Shown: positions 60,951 to 64,000 of the stretch, in pieces | Position numbering within the stretch: the first letter of the stretch is position 1 | Layout: each line of letters opens with the position of its first letter | NCBI GenBank assembly: GCA_023101725.1 | Contig: JALJCO010012849.1 | Location: forward strand, 868,001-932,000 | Length of the DNA: 64,000 nt | Direction: 5' to 3' | DNA from: Atherinomorus stipes | Taxonomy: Eukaryota > Chordata > Actinopteri > Atheriniformes > Atherinidae | The notes under the pieces: generated by a model | Database searches by the model: none | What the model was told of the DNA's origin: nothing | What the model saw: the letters and a program-made list of their open reading frames with translations, nothing else | Program-made: the position numbers and the translations under genes

Positions 60951-62237
60951 GAGCAACAGAAGTTACGCACAACAGAGAAATGAGAAAAAAAAAAAAAACA
61001 TTTATCAAATTAGATTTTGAGAAATCAAAGAGACATCGCATGACCCACATCTTATTCAACAGTTGAGGTCATTGTTTAAAAGCGAAAAACAAACATGGCA
61101 ACTCCAGTAAGGCTAAAGATGTCATTGAAGCAAAGGGAAAAAAAGATTGTGACCAGATGGATATTTTAAACGTTATGATTAAATGCAAGACTGCCAGCAG
61201 TACAGTCCTGCAGGAGCAGATTGCAGAATTCAGTGGGTTCTGTCTTTGTCCCATTCTTCGGGGACCTTTTGTCGTGTCCGTGGGTAAGACACTCCACACT
61301 CCTTGCCTCCAGAGGTCCACAGGTCAGAGAGGCCGCCACGGTAGCTGTGGCTACACATGATCACATTATCAGTAGCTTATTATCACCAAGTATGAATGAG
61401 GAGTGAATGAATAATGGATACAATGCAAAGTGCTTTGAGTACCTCGGAAGGAGTCATTCATAGTTTCTCAGGAAAATCGAGTTTTAAAGACACTGAGCTG
61501 ATGAGGATGTGCTCATGCAGAGCAGATTAGAGAGAATGAAAAAACATTTTTTCTCTGTTGAAGTACTTTCTCAGCTGTTTGCAGATTCTTGTTCAACATG
61601 CAAAAGAAATAAAAAAAATACTCCCATCATAAAAATCAGGTTCATTTTCAACATTTTTCTTATTTACTCTCCCAAGCTGCAGTCTTATGAAAACTTAATA
61701 TCAAAATTGAGCATTTTCTTTGAAAACCTCGGGCATAAAGAGCAAATATACATTTGATATGTGGCCCTGTGATGGTCCAGCAACCAATCCAGGATGCACC
61801 CTGCCTCTCAGCTCCAGCCTATCCATCCTAGTGGATGGATGTGTTTGATATGAAGAAGCATTTTAAGTAAAGAACACTAATCTCATGAATTTACTTTCAA
61901 TTTTTCTCACAAACTGGTTCTTATCTCTTTTTGTTTGTTGAGTTTTTTTTAGTTGCAAAAGCAAAAGAATCTCCATTAGCAGAAAAAAGTTATTTATTAA
62001 GCATCTATCATTAATTTACAAATGTATTACTTAATGTTTTACTATTCCTCTGATGGCTTTCATGTCAGTCCTTTTAGATCTCCATCAGTTTGACACTAAA
62101 GTTCATTTTCCTGCTAAACCGGATGAGATAGCAGCAGCTGCTGTTCTGTGATTGGTGGTTAGGTTCAGTCATTTCTAATGTTGCATCCAACAACACAAGA
62201 TACGCTGACAGAAAATAGTTGTTATTGGTTGCTAATA

Positions 62238-63989
62238 TCAGTCATCCTTCTTTCTGGAGCCTCCACACCATCCATGCCTCCTCAGTGACCTGATTACAGT
62301 CTTTTTCTTGATGTGTGTTTGGGACTTAGGGCTGCTGATGTCCTCCTTTCCTGACAACTTTACATCTTTTGTGTCATTTTGTTTCTCTGCTGCTTCCTCC
62401 TTTTTGCCTCCTGCTCTCTGCTGCGCCTCCGTTTGTTCATCTGCTCCAAGTCTGTCCTGACTCTCACCCTCAACCATGCACTTAATGCTCATTGCAGGTG
62501 GACTTATATCTAGGGCCATGGTTGTTACCAAGTTGGATATGACAGGAGGCTTTGGCGCCTTCTTCTTCTTGGTGGAACCTTTCTGAGGTTTGGGATTGTT
62601 CTTGAGTTCCAGATGTTTCTGTATGGCTGTGCTCAGCTCCTCTGGGTCCACAGACGCTCCGTGAATTTCCCATGTCAACCCATCCTCATCCCACTGAACC
62701 TGCTTCATGCTGCTCCTCCTACCTAGCGTATCACGATTCTCCAGCTGGATCTTCAGACATGACCTCATCCTCTCCAGATGTGGAGAGGCGGGGGTAACGC
62801 GCAACTCTGGATCTTCGTGTTGGTTCTCCTCCTCTTCACTGCTGCTTCCTGGGAACATGCTGGAAGATGGTGACACTAGATTGGAGTGAGATCCCACGGG
62901 GGACCTCAGGTTCAGCCTGGATCCGGGTGGGGAACCCAAGATAGAGTGGGACCCTGTGTTGGAGGTGGAGATCTTTCTCCTGAGGTCACTGCAAGAGCCC
63001 AAAGGAGAGACCGTCTGCACAGCCACATCCACCATTTTCAGCTGTGAGGTCATCGTAGCCTCCTCCTTGGGCAGCACCACCTTTAAAGTCTGCGCAGTTC
63101 CATCAAAAGGATTAAGTTTGTATTTGTGACTGTCATCCAGTTGTGAGTCACTCAAAGAAGAAACAAGTGGCAGTTTCCAACTTCGGCTTGCCAAACAGCT
63201 TTGATCCGTCTGGAGCGGCAGTGCAAGATAACAGCCTGAAGGTCCTGATCTGGATTCTTGTCCTTCTGCAGGAAAATTTGACTTCTGGTTGCCGACTGTT
63301 TGTGAATGGCTTTCCTCTCCTTCGTGGGAGCTGCTGGGGCTGGGCATTTCTGTCATCGCATCATCAGCAAGGCAGCCAGGATCCAAACAGTCTCCTGCGT
63401 CTGCTATGCAGACGGGTGAGGGGACGGGGGACGGGAACTGAAATGAAAGTTTCTCCTGGGAGCCTTCGTCTTCTGTGCTGGTGAGCCGAGGATGAGGCGA
63501 AGATTGGGGAAGCTGATGCGCGCTCAGTGTAAGTGGAGAGCAGGAGGAAGATAAAAGATTTACCGGGGGTAAAGTAGGTGTCTGAAAGGGGGAAATTAGT
63601 GGGGAAGGTGTTATTGGGGGGGAGGTTAGTTGGGACATGGAAGAGTCTGGTGTGGAAGAGTAAGGGAAGTCTTGGTTGGTGCTACAGGGACGCGAGGACC
63701 CTCCTTTCCATACAACAGTGTCTGGAGTGCTGCTGCGGCTGTGGGTGCTGCTACACCCGCTCCAGCGATGCATGTTGGAGATCCAGCGTTCGCTGAGGGG
63801 GGGCGGGCTGAGCATGTCCTCGCTCTGAGTCGTGAACGATAACTGGTGGCTGTTGTGTCGCCACTTGTGTTGATGCAGCTGCTGGAGCGTCACTGATTTC
63901 TGGTCCGAGTGCGTGTTGGTGCTGGAGCTCCGCTTCAGGTCCATTCTAGTCCAGGCTGGGTCCCGCTTGTGTGGCGGGCCTGTCGCCAT
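62238..63989 (-). CDS. GPRIN-family protein (GPRIN2-like), 5' end uncertain
   Basis: GPRIN proteins bind activated Gi/Go/Gz alpha subunits at the neuronal membrane and promote neurite outgrowth. One uninterrupted frame of 583 residues, as expected for single-coding-exon GPRIN genes. The N-terminal two-thirds are serine/proline-rich and low in structure (SSTPDSSMSQLTSPPITPSP). A conserved VDVAVQTVSPLGS motif sits near residue 330. Residues 408-465 hold the family C-terminal block (MRSCLKIQLENRD, RRSSMKQVQWDEDGLTWEIH, GASVDPEELSTAIQKHLEL). A lysine-rich tail ends RSLRRHGWCGGSRKKDD, where the cysteine may be lipidated (inference). Human GPRIN2 and TIMM23 both lie at 10q11.22, which favours GPRIN2. 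The ATG at 63987-63989 is 11 nt from the window edge with no in-frame stop before it, so more N-terminal sequence is possible. Confidence 0.75.
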   Translation of the reverse strand: MATGPPHKRDPAWTRMDLKRSSSTNTHSDQKSVTLQQLHQHKWRHNSHQLSFTTQSEDMLSPPPLSERWISNMHRWSGCSSTHSRSSTPDTVVWKGGSSRPCSTNQDFPYSSTPDSSMSQLTSPPITPSPLISPFQTPTLPPVNLLSSSCSPLTLSAHQLPQSSPHPRLTSTEDEGSQEKLSFQFPSPVPSPVCIADAGDCLDPGCLADDAMTEMPSPSSSHEGEESHSQTVGNQKSNFPAEGQESRSGPSGCYLALPLQTDQSCLASRSWKLPLVSSLSDSQLDDSHKYKLNPFDGTAQTLKVVLPKEEATMTSQLKMVDVAVQTVSPLGSCSDLRRKISTSNTGSHSILGSPPGSRLNLRSPVGSHSNLVSPSSSMFPGSSSEEEENQHEDPELRVTPASPHLERMRSCLKIQLENRDTLGRRSSMKQVQWDEDGLTWEIHGASVDPEELSTAIQKHLELKNNPKPQKGSTKKKKAPKPPVISNLVTTMALDISPPAMSIKCMVEGESQDRLGADEQTEAQQRAGGKKEEAAEKQNDTKDVKLSGKEDISSPKSQTHIKKKTVIRSLRRHGWCGGSRKKDD

Positions 63990-64000
63990 GACAACATCCA

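Larger units (their letters stand above)
56600..62237. other. Protease-gprin intergenic region
   Basis: About 5.6 kb with no intact gene. It holds a hAT element (57053-57654), a LINE fragment (59200-59690), SINE-like pieces (60312-60440, 60839-60950) and a MITE (60547-60838). Candidate gprin minus-strand poly(A) signal: TTTATT at 61993-61998. Confidence 0.55.

Overview
The window is nuclear DNA from a ray-finned (teleost) fish. The genes have introns with GT/AG borders. The non-coding part is AT-rich and full of short DNA transposons, tRNA-derived SINE-like sequence and microsatellites, and the encoded proteins match vertebrate families closely. No bacterial, viral or CRISPR feature was seen.

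Layout. (1) 1-850, minus: first coding exons of bicral, a GBAF/ncBAF chromatin-remodeller subunit, running off the left edge. (2) 4633-5667, plus: tbcc, an intronless tubulin-folding cofactor. (3) 13675-19336, plus: prph2, the photoreceptor disc-rim tetraspanin, in three coding exons of the human sizes. bicral-tbcc-prph2 is the same gene order and orientation as human 6p21.1. (4) 26180-42868, plus: a quaking (qki, most like qkib) STAR RNA-binding gene with six shared coding exons and two alternative ends, QKI-6 type at 40103 and QKI-5 type at 40768 plus 42846. (5) 48874-52239, plus: timm23, the mitochondrial import channel, in seven coding exons, with a one-base excess in exon 1 that breaks the frame. 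(6) 53129-56531, minus: a six-exon secreted chymotrypsin/elastase-type serine protease, tail to tail with timm23. (7) 62238-63989, minus: a GPRIN-family (GPRIN2-like) neuronal protein whose upstream part may lie past the right edge.

Between and inside the genes are transposon remnants that can be delimited from terminal inverted repeats and target duplications: hAT-type MITEs with 8-bp duplications (31036-31738 and 60547-60838 perfect; 19685-20045 nearly so), a TTAA-flanked 666-bp element with a second copy 1.3 kb away, decayed Tc1-like copies, a LINE fragment and a 500-bp foldback element.

The genes do not form a pathway; they are independent housekeeping or tissue-specific genes. The most interesting signal is in the last qki intron: a long imperfect hairpin (42509-42711) carrying a quaking-type ACTAAC site, followed by an ACTAAT that is also the best branch point at the head of an AG-free zone of about 100 nt before the QKI-5 terminal exon. 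This suggests a self-regulatory module. It is inference; nothing else here clearly looks like a new biological system.
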